From the NCBI RefSeq assembly GCF_000814765.1, contig NZ_JWIC01000007.1, positions 846,500 to 910,499 on the forward strand: DNA of 64,000 nucleotides. The letters are read 5' to 3'. Each line of letters opens with the position of its first letter. Within the stretch, counting starts at the first letter, position 1. Shown here piece by piece: positions 1 to 11,197 of this stretch. Made by a program: the position numbers and the translations under genes. The notes under the pieces were generated by a model. It saw only the letters and a list, made by a program, of their open reading frames with translations. It was not told the DNA's origin and did not search any database. The DNA comes from Pseudoalteromonas luteoviolacea (GTDB taxonomy: Bacteria; Pseudomonadota; Gammaproteobacteria; Enterobacterales; Alteromonadaceae).

Positions 1-121
1 ATCAAAGGTTAGTACACACTTACTATGTAGCACTATCCAATAGTTATCCACAATTTGAGCAAATTTGTTCTCTTGCAAATATTTTTCAACGCCTTTATCG
101 TATTGCTTTGTAGAGATATGG
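1..121 (-). other. Possible partial reading frame running off the left edge
   Basis: On the minus strand a frame is open from about position 121 to the window edge and reads in protein-like fashion (for example STKQYDKGVEKYLQENKF). It follows an in-frame stop and has no visible ATG, GTG or TTG start here. It could be a decayed gene end or chance. Not recognised. Confidence 0.2.
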
Positions 122-354
122 CTTTATATTTAGTACTTTTAGTGAACAGCGTTTTAACCTAGATATTTACAGGTTATCAAAGATGGGTTCTAGAAGGTAT
201 GAAGTCACGGCATCATGCGCCAACATGATGCCGCTACGAAAAAAGGGCTTGCTGTGCAAACTTCTTTCGCTTGATTTAGCAAAGATAGCGTATAACAAAG
301 ATTTTTGTACAGCAAGATTTTCATGCATTTTGATGGAGTATTTTATTTGAAAAT

Positions 355-599
355 TCATTTTTCAATCGAAATCTCTGAACAAACCTTAAATGGCTTATGT
401 AATCTTGCAGTCGCAATAATTACACTGTTCAGTATGTAACTAAAAGGGGCGCTAGCCCCTTTTTCTATCACTTTCTCATCAAATTGATGTAACTCAACAT
501 TAGGGCCATATTCCCAAGCCCCATTGTCTGAGTCCAATATTTGTTTATTAATCTTCTCTATTAAACCTAATTCAGCTAACTCATTCCAATCTAGAGCTT
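355..599 (-). pseudogene. Unrecognised ORF remnant next to the integrase fragment
   Basis: A minus-strand frame with protein-like content (LDWNELAELGLIEKINKQI, then a stretch rich in acidic residues) is open from about 599 to 355. It has no start codon near its beginning; the first ATG is at 537. It runs straight through a strong hairpin at 442-463, so the genuine coding part probably ended before that. It may be a truncated cassette gene, given the neighbouring integron-type integrase fragment, but no family was recognised. A second short frame (167-358, starting in an ATGA overlap) is even less convincing. Confidence 0.22.
442..463. terminator. Rho-independent terminator, bidirectional
   Basis: A 9-bp perfect stem (AAAAGGGGC / GCCCCTTTT) with a GCTA loop. 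A and T runs on both sides make it usable on either strand. Confidence 0.6.
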
Positions 600-600
600 A

Positions 601-823
601 CATATGCCATCTTAAACCCATTTGCCCACCAATCGTTGTCACTGATTTCAGACGCTTCACTTTTAGACATTCATTTGCTACTCATTTACAACAAAGTGGT
701 GCAGATATCAGAACCGTGCCATCTCAACTTAGTCATTCCGATGTGAAGACAACGCAAATATACACTCATGTTTTACAGCAAGGCGCAAACGGTGTTGTTA
801 GCCCTTTGAGAAAAATTTTCTAG
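601..823 (+). pseudogene. C-terminal remnant of an integron-type tyrosine integrase
   Basis: The end of this frame reads FRHSFATHLQQSGADIRT, then SHSDVKTTQIYTHVLQQGAN and GVVSPL. This is the conserved C-terminus of integron integrases (IntI/VchIntIA type). It contains the catalytic Arg of the RHSF box, the His of the HSD box (the usual LGHSDV reads LSHSDV) and the nucleophile Tyr of IYTH. Everything upstream of about 650 has no integrase similarity, so the N-terminal three quarters, including the first catalytic Arg, are missing. A full IntI is about 320 residues; roughly 55 remain. The remnant cannot be active. It suggests that a chromosomal integron or integrase gene once stood here and was lost by rearrangement. 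No attC site could be confidently recognised beside it. Confidence 0.7.
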
Positions 824-891
824 CTTGTTTTGGAGCATAAACGAGTTCCGTAATAACGTTCGCTTCTAACACAAACCTGCTACCCACAAAA

Positions 892-915
892 AAGTGGCCT
901 CATTAGAGGCCACTT
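892..915 (-). terminator. Terminator of the M3 peptidase gene
   Basis: A 10-bp perfect stem (AAGTGGCCTC / GAGGCCACTT) with an ATTA loop lies 31 bases past the stop of the minus-strand peptidase gene. It is followed on that strand by a run of T. Confidence 0.75.
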
Positions 916-945
916 GTATACCGATATGTTGAGCGTGCAATGAGC

Positions 946-3096
946 TTAATTGCTACTCAAACCGCGACGCTTTAACAGTGCATCGGTCGTCGGTGCTTGA
1001 CCTCTAAATGCTTTGTAAGACTCCATTAATGGGCGTGAGTTACCCACTTCTAGAATATTTTTGCGGTAGTGGTCGCCGATTTTTCTGTTTAAGCCACCTT
1101 GTGATTGCACGTAAGCGAATGCATCTGCCGCTAGGATTTCACTCCACATGTAGGCGTAGTAACCTGCCGAGTAACCGCCGCCCATTGAGTGTGAGAAATA
1201 GGCAGATTTATAGCGTGGTTGAATATGTGGTACATACAAGCCGTGCTTCTTCAATACCTTTTGCTCAAACGCTTCTAAGTCGGTTACTTTTTCCTCCGGT
1301 TTGAGTGAATGCCATTCCATATCTACCAGTGCCGCTGCAACATACTCTAGGGTATCAAAGCCTTGGTTAAAGCTACGTGAGCGCACTAACTTATCAAGCA
1401 GTGCTGGTGGAATTGCTTCATTGGTTTTGTAGTGCTTAGCGTAATTAGCAATGACTTTTGGGTGAATGGCCCAATCTTCTTCAAAGGTAGATGGAAACTC
1501 AACAAAGTCTCTTGAAACCGACGTGCCTGACAAAGAAGGGTAGTTCACATCTGAAAGCATACCGTGAATGCCATGCCCAAGCTCATGGAAGATGGTTGTG
1601 ACTTCGCCATAACTTAGCAAGGTAGGCTGTCCTTCAGGTGCTTTGGCGATATTCATCACATTCACGACCACAGGTTTTTGCTCAAGTAAGTGCGACTGTT
1701 CAACAAATGAATTCATCCAAGCACCGCCACTTTTACCCTGACGGGCGAAGTAGTCTGCATAGAAAATTGCTAGGCTCTTGCCATCGTGGTCAAAGACTTC
1801 ATACGCTTTAACCTCTGGGTGATAGACAGGTAAATCAGGGCGCAATTTAAACTCGATACCATATAGCTCTTTCATGGTGAAGAATACGCCGTCTTTCAAT
1901 ACACGGTTAAACTCAAAATACGGTCTAACACTGCTTTCATTTAACGCAAACTTATCTTGGCGTACTTGCTCAGCATAAAATGCCCAATCCCAAGGTTGCA
2001 CTTTAAAGCTTTCACCGTTTTGCGCTATTTTGTCTTGAATTGCTTGAGTCTCTTGCGTCGCGTTTTTCATTAACTGCTCAGTCATGCCAGAGAACATGTC
2101 AAATACAGCTTGTGGATTCTGCGCCATTTGATCAGACAAACCATAATCGGCCCAGCTATCAAAGCCGAGGATTTGAGCCCGTGTTGCACGAATCTGCGCA
2201 AGGCGACTGACTATCTCAGTGTTATTGGTTTTACCCGTTTGTGCACGGTTGGCAGAAGCAAGCCATACGCGCTCTCTTAAATCGCGGTTTTCTAGCTGTG
2301 CAAGGATTGGCTGGCGTGTGGTATTAGTAATGCTAATAAGGTATTTACCCTTGTGGCCCGCTTTTTCAGCAGCGGTTGCCATGACGTCAATTTGCGCATC
2401 GGTTAAGCCTTTAAGCTGCGCTTTGTCTTCTACAACAACTGCAATATTTTGTGTTTCTTGCAGTAGGTTTTGGCTAAATTGCGTCGTCAGTTGTGAGTGC
2501 TCTTTGTTGAGTGCTCTGATCTGCGTTTTTTGTGATTCGCTTAGCTTAGCGCCCGCTCTTACAAAGCGCTTGTAGTACACCTCAATCAGTCTTACTGACT
2601 CGGCGTCTAGGTTTAAAGTGGTGCGTTTATCATGGATCTCTTGCACCCGCGCAAATAGCTTATCGTTTAGGTAAATATTGTCGAAATGCTGGGCCATGAG
2701 TGGTGAAAATTTCTGCGCTAATGCTCGACGGGTTGGGTTTGAGTCAGTGCCACTGACGTTTGAAAAGTACGCACTTGCACGGCTTAGCTGTGCACCGCTT
2801 TTTTCAAGGGCAACAATGGTATTTTCAAATGTCACTGTATTTTGCGCAATGATGTCATCAACTTCTTGAAGCTGCTGTTCAAAGCCAAGTTCAAATGCAG
2901 GGGCGATGTGCTCATCTTTAATGACCGTAAAATCCGGTGCTTGATACTGCAATGTGCTTGGGCTCATCAGCGGGTTTTGTGCTGTCTTTTGCGCAGTTGC
3001 TTGTGTGTTTGTCATTGGCTGAGTTGCGTTTTGGCTATTGCATGCGCCGAGTAAGATCACCGAGCTGACGGCCAATGCGATTGTTTTCTTTATCAT
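946..3096 (-). CDS. dcp: M3 family zinc metallopeptidase, peptidyl-dipeptidase Dcp-like lipoprotein
   Basis: 716 residues. The N-terminus MIKKTIALAVSSVILLGACN is a lipoprotein signal with an LGAC lipobox, so the enzyme is probably membrane-anchored in the periplasm. The zinc site HELGHGIHGM lies near residue 503 and a downstream Glu-rich segment (STFEEDW) near residue 530 supplies the third ligand, as in thimet-oligopeptidase/Dcp enzymes. The length and the C-terminal YxAGYYAYMWSE segment fit Dcp, which removes dipeptides from peptide C-termini during peptide scavenging. The start is supported by GGAAG six bases upstream. The gene is divergent from the ZnuD-like receptor, with two Zur-type palindromes in the shared 385-bp region. 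As a zinc enzyme it could be co-regulated with zinc supply, but the nearer box is about 160 bp from its start. Confidence 0.9.
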   Translation of the reverse strand: MIKKTIALAVSSVILLGACNSQNATQPMTNTQATAQKTAQNPLMSPSTLQYQAPDFTVIKDEHIAPAFELGFEQQLQEVDDIIAQNTVTFENTIVALEKSGAQLSRASAYFSNVSGTDSNPTRRALAQKFSPLMAQHFDNIYLNDKLFARVQEIHDKRTTLNLDAESVRLIEVYYKRFVRAGAKLSESQKTQIRALNKEHSQLTTQFSQNLLQETQNIAVVVEDKAQLKGLTDAQIDVMATAAEKAGHKGKYLISITNTTRQPILAQLENRDLRERVWLASANRAQTGKTNNTEIVSRLAQIRATRAQILGFDSWADYGLSDQMAQNPQAVFDMFSGMTEQLMKNATQETQAIQDKIAQNGESFKVQPWDWAFYAEQVRQDKFALNESSVRPYFEFNRVLKDGVFFTMKELYGIEFKLRPDLPVYHPEVKAYEVFDHDGKSLAIFYADYFARQGKSGGAWMNSFVEQSHLLEQKPVVVNVMNIAKAPEGQPTLLSYGEVTTIFHELGHGIHGMLSDVNYPSLSGTSVSRDFVEFPSTFEEDWAIHPKVIANYAKHYKTNEAIPPALLDKLVRSRSFNQGFDTLEYVAAALVDMEWHSLKPEEKVTDLEAFEQKVLKKHGLYVPHIQPRYKSAYFSHSMGGGYSAGYYAYMWSEILAADAFAYVQSQGGLNRKIGDHYRKNILEVGNSRPLMESYKAFRGQAPTTDALLKRRGLSSN

Positions 3097-3254
3097 AGTG
3101 TACTTCCGAGATAAGTGTGTACTGAATATTTAATGCAATGGTTGAGGCTTTTTTTAAAAAAACATTCATGCGAAAAGTTGGTTGGGAGCCGCTTTAAGCA
3201 TGATGTTCTGTGCGTTCTTTGCGCAATGTACCTGAATCATTGAATTGCATGATA

Positions 3255-3269
3255 TGTTATATTGTAACA
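3255..3269. promoter_or_regulatory. Putative Zur box 1
   Basis: TGTTATATTGTAACA is a 15-bp near-perfect palindrome (one mismatched pair) matching the gammaproteobacterial Zur core TGTTATAnTATAACA. It lies between the dcp-like gene and the ZnuD-like receptor, within the otherwise gene-free stretch 3097-3481. Confidence 0.55.
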
Positions 3270-3452
3270 AAATAAATGCAATTATATTTCTCTCAATTAT
3301 TGCAACAAATTATTAAGGTCATGATTTTATTGGTTTATATCGATTCTGGCTGCGCAAGTACGCGTTACTACTGTGGGTAAAGTGAATATGAATCTTCGAT
3401 GATGTCTACAAAAAACAGGATAAAAAAACTTGCAAATCACTAAGTTGTGCGA

Positions 3453-3467
3453 TGTTATATTATAACA
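3453..3467. promoter_or_regulatory. Putative Zur box 2 at the ZnuD-like receptor
   Basis: TGTTATATTATAACA is a perfect 15-bp palindrome identical to the Zur consensus core. It ends 14 bases before the receptor start codon, a position where repressor binding would block transcription or initiation. Confidence 0.7.
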
Positions 3468-3481
3468 ATTATTAAGATGAG

Positions 3482-5977
<2,496 letters not shown>

Positions 5978-5996
5978 TTTTTTTGTCACTGTAGTC

Positions 5997-6018
5997 AAAG
6001 GGGCTTAGGCCCCTTTTT
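5997..6018 (+). terminator. Terminator of the ZnuD-like receptor gene
   Basis: An 8-bp stem (AAAGGGGC / GCCCCTTT) with a TTAG loop followed by T residues, 20 bases after the stop codon. Confidence 0.75.
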
Positions 6019-6114
6019 TCATTGTTTAAATAATGAGTACGTCTGAATGAGTGTATCTGAATAATGACACTTACCTAAAGCACCTTTCGATTGCGCCCAA
6101 AGCTGACAGTGGGT

Positions 6115-6816
6115 TTATTCTTCACTGCTTTTTAAAAACTGAATATCAGGACTTTCAAGCGAAAATACTCGGCCATCGTCGAGTGTCATTTCAATGTAAA
6201 AGCTCATCGGATAGTCTGCATCTGGTGCTGTATTCAAAATTAAATCTGTACTAAAGCCAAGAGATTTTAAAGGCTCGTCATCGGCTGTTTCAATGTACTC
6301 ATTTAATGCGGTATAGATGCGTTTATCGTCTTTGTAGACATAGTATTGATTTGGAATGCTGGCAAAAGACACGGAAAAGAATTGGTTTAAGTTGCTGCCT
6401 GCTGGGACCGATTCATTAAAATCATAAGGAGAAGTGATCACGATGGACTGTATATTTTCTTTGGTTGTCTCTGGTACTGGTGACAGCGCATAGGCTTTAC
6501 TGATCAGTGAGGGCGGCATTAAATTAAATAAAGATGCCTTGAGAGTCACTATTTCTGTGACTGTGTCTAATCCAAAAATTAAATGATTGTATTTAATCGG
6601 CGTATTTTCTTGATAAGACTCGTCGCGTTTAATGTCTTCTTTTGAAAGTGTGGAGTTTAGTTCGCGATTAAATAAATGCAGTTCTACACCTGTAACGATT
6701 TTTTCGGTTTGGGACTCGCTTGGTGGTTGAGGAATTGTCGGCCCACTTGAGTCTGAGCCGCAGCCAAATAAGGTTGTCACCAAAACAAATAATCCCGCTG
6801 AGCGTAAATAGCGCAT
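6115..6816 (-). CDS. Putative lipoprotein of unknown function
   Basis: 233 residues from the ATG at 6816, chosen because AAAGGA lies seven bases upstream and because it gives a proper lipoprotein signal (MRYLRSAGLFVLVTTLFGCG, lipobox LFGC). Longer in-frame starts up to 6861 lack these merits. A Ser/Pro linker follows the lipid-anchoring Cys, then a globular region with alternating hydrophobic and polar residues ending in an acidic tail. No catalytic motif or family was recognised. It is convergent with the zinc receptor and has its own upstream region; nothing links it to zinc uptake beyond proximity. Confidence 0.7.
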   Translation of the reverse strand: MRYLRSAGLFVLVTTLFGCGSDSSGPTIPQPPSESQTEKIVTGVELHLFNRELNSTLSKEDIKRDESYQENTPIKYNHLIFGLDTVTEIVTLKASLFNLMPPSLISKAYALSPVPETTKENIQSIVITSPYDFNESVPAGSNLNQFFSVSFASIPNQYYVYKDDKRIYTALNEYIETADDEPLKSLGFSTDLILNTAPDADYPMSFYIEMTLDDGRVFSLESPDIQFLKSSEE

Positions 6817-6935
6817 AGTAAATCCTTTCATATTAATATTACGCGACGAAGTATGGACCAAAATAGGTACGTTAATTGTTATTTATTGTTACCGAGGAAG
6901 TTTGGGAGAGCTGCTAGGCTGCGTGGGTAGGTTTA

Positions 6936-6960
6936 GGTGCTCAGCGATGAGCTGAGCACC
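6936..6960. terminator. Hairpin downstream of the RND permease gene
   Basis: A 10-bp perfect stem (GGTGCTCAGC / GCTGAGCACC) with a 5-base loop, located just past the stop of the minus-strand permease gene. There is no T run, so factor-independent termination is doubtful. Confidence 0.4.
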
Positions 6961-6968
6961 TGTTGGTT

Positions 6969-9900
6969 TTAAATTTCAGTGGCAAATTGTGTTTCGTTCA
7001 GTGCTTTTTCAGACTCAACTTCTCCTCGGTGGTCGGTAGCCAGCTTTTCATAAAGCAGTGGCAATACAATCAGCGTGAAGAACGTCCCGATCAGCATACC
7101 TGCAACCAGAATAATACCAATGCTGTTTCTTGCTTCTGCACCCGCACCTGTTACAAGGACTAGCGGGAAGTGACCCAGCACGGTTGCGCCTGTTGTCATC
7201 AAGATTGGACGAAGGCGGGTTGCCGCAGCGCCTTTGACAGCTTCAAATTTGTTTTTACCTTCAAGCTGTAAATGGTTGGCAAATTCCACAATTAAAATCC
7301 CATTTTTAGCGATAAGGCCAATTAAGGTAATCAGGCCGATTTGGCTGTAAATATTCACCGTGGTAAGCGATAAAAACGGCAACATCAGTGCGCCAGATAA
7401 TGCCAAAGGTGCGCACCCAAGTAGCACCACAAGGGGATCTCTAAAGCTATTAAATTGAATCGCCAATAAGAAATACACCACAATCATGGCGACCAAGAGT
7501 ACCCCAACCATGGTATTACCCTCTTTACGAAGCTGCCTCGATTCGCCCGCATAATCAATTGAGTAATGTGCAGGCAAGATTTCTTTGGCAATGTCTTCAA
7601 TACTGCTTAAGCCCTGCTCCTTGGTGATGTGTGGGAGCACGCCCGCTAAGATCCTAAATGAGTCTTGTTGGTTAAATGAGCCCAAAACTCGAGGACTGGT
7701 GAAGGTGCGCAAAGTGGCAAACGCAGAGACTGGAATGAGCGTGCCTTGATCATTTCTTACTTGCATATCCAGAATATTTTCAGGATTGTAACGCTCATCA
7801 TCACCCACAATTGGGATCACGCGGTAAGCTTTACCATCTTTGTTGAAGTAGTTCACAAAGTTGTTGGACATCAACACACTCAGCTGGTTATTTACATCCG
7901 CGAGATCCAGACCCAGATCGGCGACCAGTAAGCGGTCTATTTCTAGTTCTGCCTGTGGTAAGTCAATTTTAAGGTCGGTATTCACAAACATAAATTGGCC
8001 GCTGGCGTTGGCCTTGGCAATGATTTGGTCTGCGTATTGCTTCATCGTCTGCGCATCATCACTGGATCTCAGTACCACTTCGACATCAAACTGGCCTGCG
8101 GTTGGTAAAGAGGCCGGTAGGATAGGGAATAAGCTTAAACCTGTGACGCTTCCAAGACGACCGTATAAATCAAACAATAAGTCATGCACTGAGTTTTCGC
8201 GCTCTTCATATGGGGCAAGTTCTACGCCACCAAAACCCGCAGCTGCTGTGACAATTTGCCAAGTAAATTGACCGCCTTCGGTCGCGTTCATCACACGTGC
8301 TGTCTCATTCATTTTCTCAGCGGTGTAGACCTGTGAAGACTCAGGCGGCGCTTCTATCACCACTTGTACACTGCTCTGATCTTCAATCGGCGCTAGCTCT
8401 TTTTGCGATAACAAGTAAAACGGCACAGACAGGAGTGAGAACACAATGGCGACAAAAAATATTTGTGTACGCCACTGGAACAAGGTGTCTAAGCTCTTGA
8501 AATAGAATGCTTGGAGTCTATCAAAGTAGCCATTCACTGCTTGAGTCAACTTGCCTTCTTTGCCGCCTTCTGGGCTAACATAGGCACTCATGATGGGCGA
8601 AAGTGTTACGGCGACTAACCCTGAAATTAAAACTGCAATGGCCAAAGTAAAGGCAAATTCACGGAATAAGAAACCCGTTAAGCCCGTTAAAAAGCCAATC
8701 GGTGCATAAACGGCTGCAAGTGTTAAGGTCATCGCAATGACGGGCACAAGTAGTTGTCTTGAGCTGATCAGTGCCGCTTGCAATCTGGGCTTGCCTTCTC
8801 GCATGTGGCGAGCAACATTTTCAACGACCACAATGGCATCATCGACGACCAAACCAACCGAAAGCACGATGGCCAAAATGGTGAGTAGATTTAACGAGAA
8901 TCCCATGACTGAGATCACTGCAATCGCACCTAAAATAGAAATTGGAATGGTGATAAGCGGCACCATGGCGGTTCTGAATGAGCCCATCATGGCGACGACA
9001 ACGATACCGACCAGAAGTACTGTCTCCGCAAGGGTGGTAAAAATCTCTTTGATTGAATCCCGCATGTAGAGTGTGCCGTCGTAACCAATCGAGATTTTCA
9101 TGCCATCAGGTAAAATCTGATTGATTTCGTCCAGCTTTGCGTAGAGCGCATCACCGATATTTATCTCATTGGCGCCAGGTAGCGCCCAAACCGCTAAGAA
9201 TACCGTATCGTGATAGTCTAAACGTGCCGTCACCATGCCGGGGGCTTCGCCAATTTCAATATCGGCAATGTCGCCCAGTTTTAACTGTGCAGTGTCTGTT
9301 TCTTTGACAACCAACTGCTCAAAGTCAGCAACGTTTTTTAAACTGGTGTTGGCCATTAAGTCGATGCGCTGACGATTATTTTCGGTGTAACCAATAGTTG
9401 CAATGGTATTGTTAGCTTGCAGTGCAGCAAACACATCGCTGGCGCTGAGGTTATAAATGGCCAGTTTATCGGTGTCTAACCAAACGCGCATCGCTGGGTT
9501 TCTACCGCCTTCTAGGGTGACTTTTTGCACGCCTGGAATATCAGACATAGACGGCACGACATTTCTGACCAGGTAATCACTGACTTCATTTCTCGGCAAG
9601 CCTTGCGATTCAACGTCTAGATAAAATACCGCGTAGGGGCTATCCGCTCGGACGATTTGAATGGCTGGGTCTTCCGCGCCAGTTGGCAGCTCAAATTTAA
9701 TTTGATTAAGGCGTGTTGTTAGCTCTGCAAGGGCATCGGTTGTGCTGTGATTCAAATCAAGCCAAGCGGTTACTTTGCTGAGCCCTGATGTGGTGACAGA
9801 GTCAACGTAGTCTACGCCGGGCACAGTCGAAGCCACACGTTCTATGGGCTCGGTAACATAGCCTTTGACAACATCGGCTGCTGCACCTGTATAGACGGTA

Positions 9901-10067
9901 TTGATGACGAGCGAGGCACTTTCAATTTTTGGATACTGCTGAACGGAGATCTGCCGCGCGGCATTCACACCCGCTAAAATAATTAATAAGGATAATACAA
10001 TTGCCAACACCGGGCGGTTGACAAAAATATCCATTATTGACGGTTTGTTTTCGTGTAATGAGCTCAT
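6969..10067 (-). CDS. RND multidrug efflux permease (HAE-1/AcrB-type)
   Basis: 1032 residues, the usual length. It has the twelve-helix RND layout with two large periplasmic loops: an N-terminal IMDIFVNRPVLAIVLSLLII helix, and a TM4 GLVVDDAIVVVENVARHM segment near residue 405 carrying the paired Asp residues of the proton relay. It would export hydrophobic or amphipathic compounds with the adaptor encoded just upstream and an outer-membrane TolC-like channel that is not encoded here. The adaptor stop and permease start share a base (TAATG), so the two are translationally coupled. Probably controlled by the TetR regulator at 11198-11923. The substrate cannot be read from the sequence. Confidence 0.93.
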   Translation of the reverse strand: MSSLHENKPSIMDIFVNRPVLAIVLSLLIILAGVNAARQISVQQYPKIESASLVINTVYTGAAADVVKGYVTEPIERVASTVPGVDYVDSVTTSGLSKVTAWLDLNHSTTDALAELTTRLNQIKFELPTGAEDPAIQIVRADSPYAVFYLDVESQGLPRNEVSDYLVRNVVPSMSDIPGVQKVTLEGGRNPAMRVWLDTDKLAIYNLSASDVFAALQANNTIATIGYTENNRQRIDLMANTSLKNVADFEQLVVKETDTAQLKLGDIADIEIGEAPGMVTARLDYHDTVFLAVWALPGANEINIGDALYAKLDEINQILPDGMKISIGYDGTLYMRDSIKEIFTTLAETVLLVGIVVVAMMGSFRTAMVPLITIPISILGAIAVISVMGFSLNLLTILAIVLSVGLVVDDAIVVVENVARHMREGKPRLQAALISSRQLLVPVIAMTLTLAAVYAPIGFLTGLTGFLFREFAFTLAIAVLISGLVAVTLSPIMSAYVSPEGGKEGKLTQAVNGYFDRLQAFYFKSLDTLFQWRTQIFFVAIVFSLLSVPFYLLSQKELAPIEDQSSVQVVIEAPPESSQVYTAEKMNETARVMNATEGGQFTWQIVTAAAGFGGVELAPYEERENSVHDLLFDLYGRLGSVTGLSLFPILPASLPTAGQFDVEVVLRSSDDAQTMKQYADQIIAKANASGQFMFVNTDLKIDLPQAELEIDRLLVADLGLDLADVNNQLSVLMSNNFVNYFNKDGKAYRVIPIVGDDERYNPENILDMQVRNDQGTLIPVSAFATLRTFTSPRVLGSFNQQDSFRILAGVLPHITKEQGLSSIEDIAKEILPAHYSIDYAGESRQLRKEGNTMVGVLLVAMIVVYFLLAIQFNSFRDPLVVLLGCAPLALSGALMLPFLSLTTVNIYSQIGLITLIGLIAKNGILIVEFANHLQLEGKNKFEAVKGAAATRLRPILMTTGATVLGHFPLVLVTGAGAEARNSIGIILVAGMLIGTFFTLIVLPLLYEKLATDHRGEVESEKALNETQFATEI

Positions 10068-11179
10068 TACTGCACTCCGTTTTCACTTTGCGTTGACGCC
10101 GTTTGCTCAGTAAAAACCAATAAGTTTTCTCTGAGTTTAAATGCCCCTTCGCTGGCAATAAATTCACCGCCAGTGAGCCCTGACAATACAATTTGATTGT
10201 CTTGAACTTTGTCACCTAACGTCACTTTAATGGGGGTTGCACGCCAGTTTTGCTCATCGTCTTTTTCTAACTTGTATACAAACTCACCAAAGTGGCTACG
10301 TGTAATGGCATTGGTGGGGACCATCACGGCGTTTACTGTTGTAGAAGGGATTTTCACCATGGCCATTTGGTTGTGATTAAACAACTTGTCTGTATTAGGT
10401 AACAAAGCACGATAGCTTTGCTGGCGTGAGTTCAAATCAATGCTCGGCTTCTTTGCGATGATCTGTGCTTGATAGTCGCTTTGAACATTTTGGTTATTAT
10501 TTGAAAATGAGATGCTGACTTCACTGCCAATACTTGGCTGAGACAAGGTTTGTGGCACATGGAAATCGACCCAAATAGCGTCATCTTTGCCTACCATAGT
10601 GGTAATTTGACTATTTACGTCGAGAAACTGGCCCACTTGGTATTGATCAAACCCAGTGTGACCTGCAAAAGGTGCAGTGATGGTTTTTTTAGCGATTAAA
10701 GCTTCTAGGTTTTGTACTTCGGCTTCGCCAATGCTGACATTCGCTTCTGCTTGATCAACCTCGTCAGGGCTAATTCGTTTTTGTTCAAGTAATTTGACCA
10801 CACGAGCATAGGTTGATTTAGCCAGTTTAACGCGTGCTTTTGCCGCTTTTAGATTGGCTTCATCGATACTGGTGTCAAGTTTAATTAATACATCCCCTGC
10901 ATTAACAGTGTCTCCGGGGTTAAATCCAACAAAGGTGATCTGTCCCGGGTACTCATTGCTGATTGTCATGTTTTGACGCGCTTGTAGTTGACCAACGACT
11001 TTAATATGAGTGGTATGCTCAACCGCTTGCGCATAGGTGCTTTTCACTGAGGCAGATGGTTCAGGAAAGGATTCACCGAACGCAATCATCGCTTGTATTT
11101 GGCTAAATTTAATGAAGCCAAGACTGGCAATCACAACAAGGACAATAAAAATAGCGGTGAGCCAACGTTTAATGTTCAT
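10067..11179 (-). CDS. RND efflux periplasmic adaptor (membrane fusion protein)
   Basis: 370 residues. One N-terminal membrane anchor (about residues 6-24) is followed by a lipoyl/barrel-sandwich half (GQLQARQNMTISNEYPGQIT), a coiled-coil hairpin (about 105-160), the second lipoyl half (KKTITAPFAGHTGFDQYQVG) and beta-barrel domains. This is the standard HlyD/AcrA-type adaptor that links the permease to a TolC-like channel. The start is backed by AGGAG six bases upstream. It lies 18 bp after the TetR gene and overlaps the permease start by one base, so the three genes form one operon. Confidence 0.92.
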   Translation of the reverse strand: MNIKRWLTAIFIVLVVIASLGFIKFSQIQAMIAFGESFPEPSASVKSTYAQAVEHTTHIKVVGQLQARQNMTISNEYPGQITFVGFNPGDTVNAGDVLIKLDTSIDEANLKAAKARVKLAKSTYARVVKLLEQKRISPDEVDQAEANVSIGEAEVQNLEALIAKKTITAPFAGHTGFDQYQVGQFLDVNSQITTMVGKDDAIWVDFHVPQTLSQPSIGSEVSISFSNNNQNVQSDYQAQIIAKKPSIDLNSRQQSYRALLPNTDKLFNHNQMAMVKIPSTTVNAVMVPTNAITRSHFGEFVYKLEKDDEQNWRATPIKVTLGDKVQDNQIVLSGLTGGEFIASEGAFKLRENLLVFTEQTASTQSENGVQ

Positions 11180-11197
11180 AATTACTCCTATTTGTGA

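Noticed and set aside
167..358. Minus-strand 63-codon frame in ATGA overlap with the frame at 355-537
   Set aside because: Low-complexity composition, no ribosome site; the upstream frame runs through a terminator, so the apparent coupling is probably chance.
744..800. Possible attC-like sequence (GTTAGCCC) beside the integrase remnant
   Set aside because: It is the codon sequence for the conserved GVVSPL end of the integrase itself; no paired imperfect inverted repeats were found.
9922..10215. Minus-strand 97-codon frame across the adaptor/permease junction
   Set aside because: It lies in an alternative frame of two clear efflux genes.
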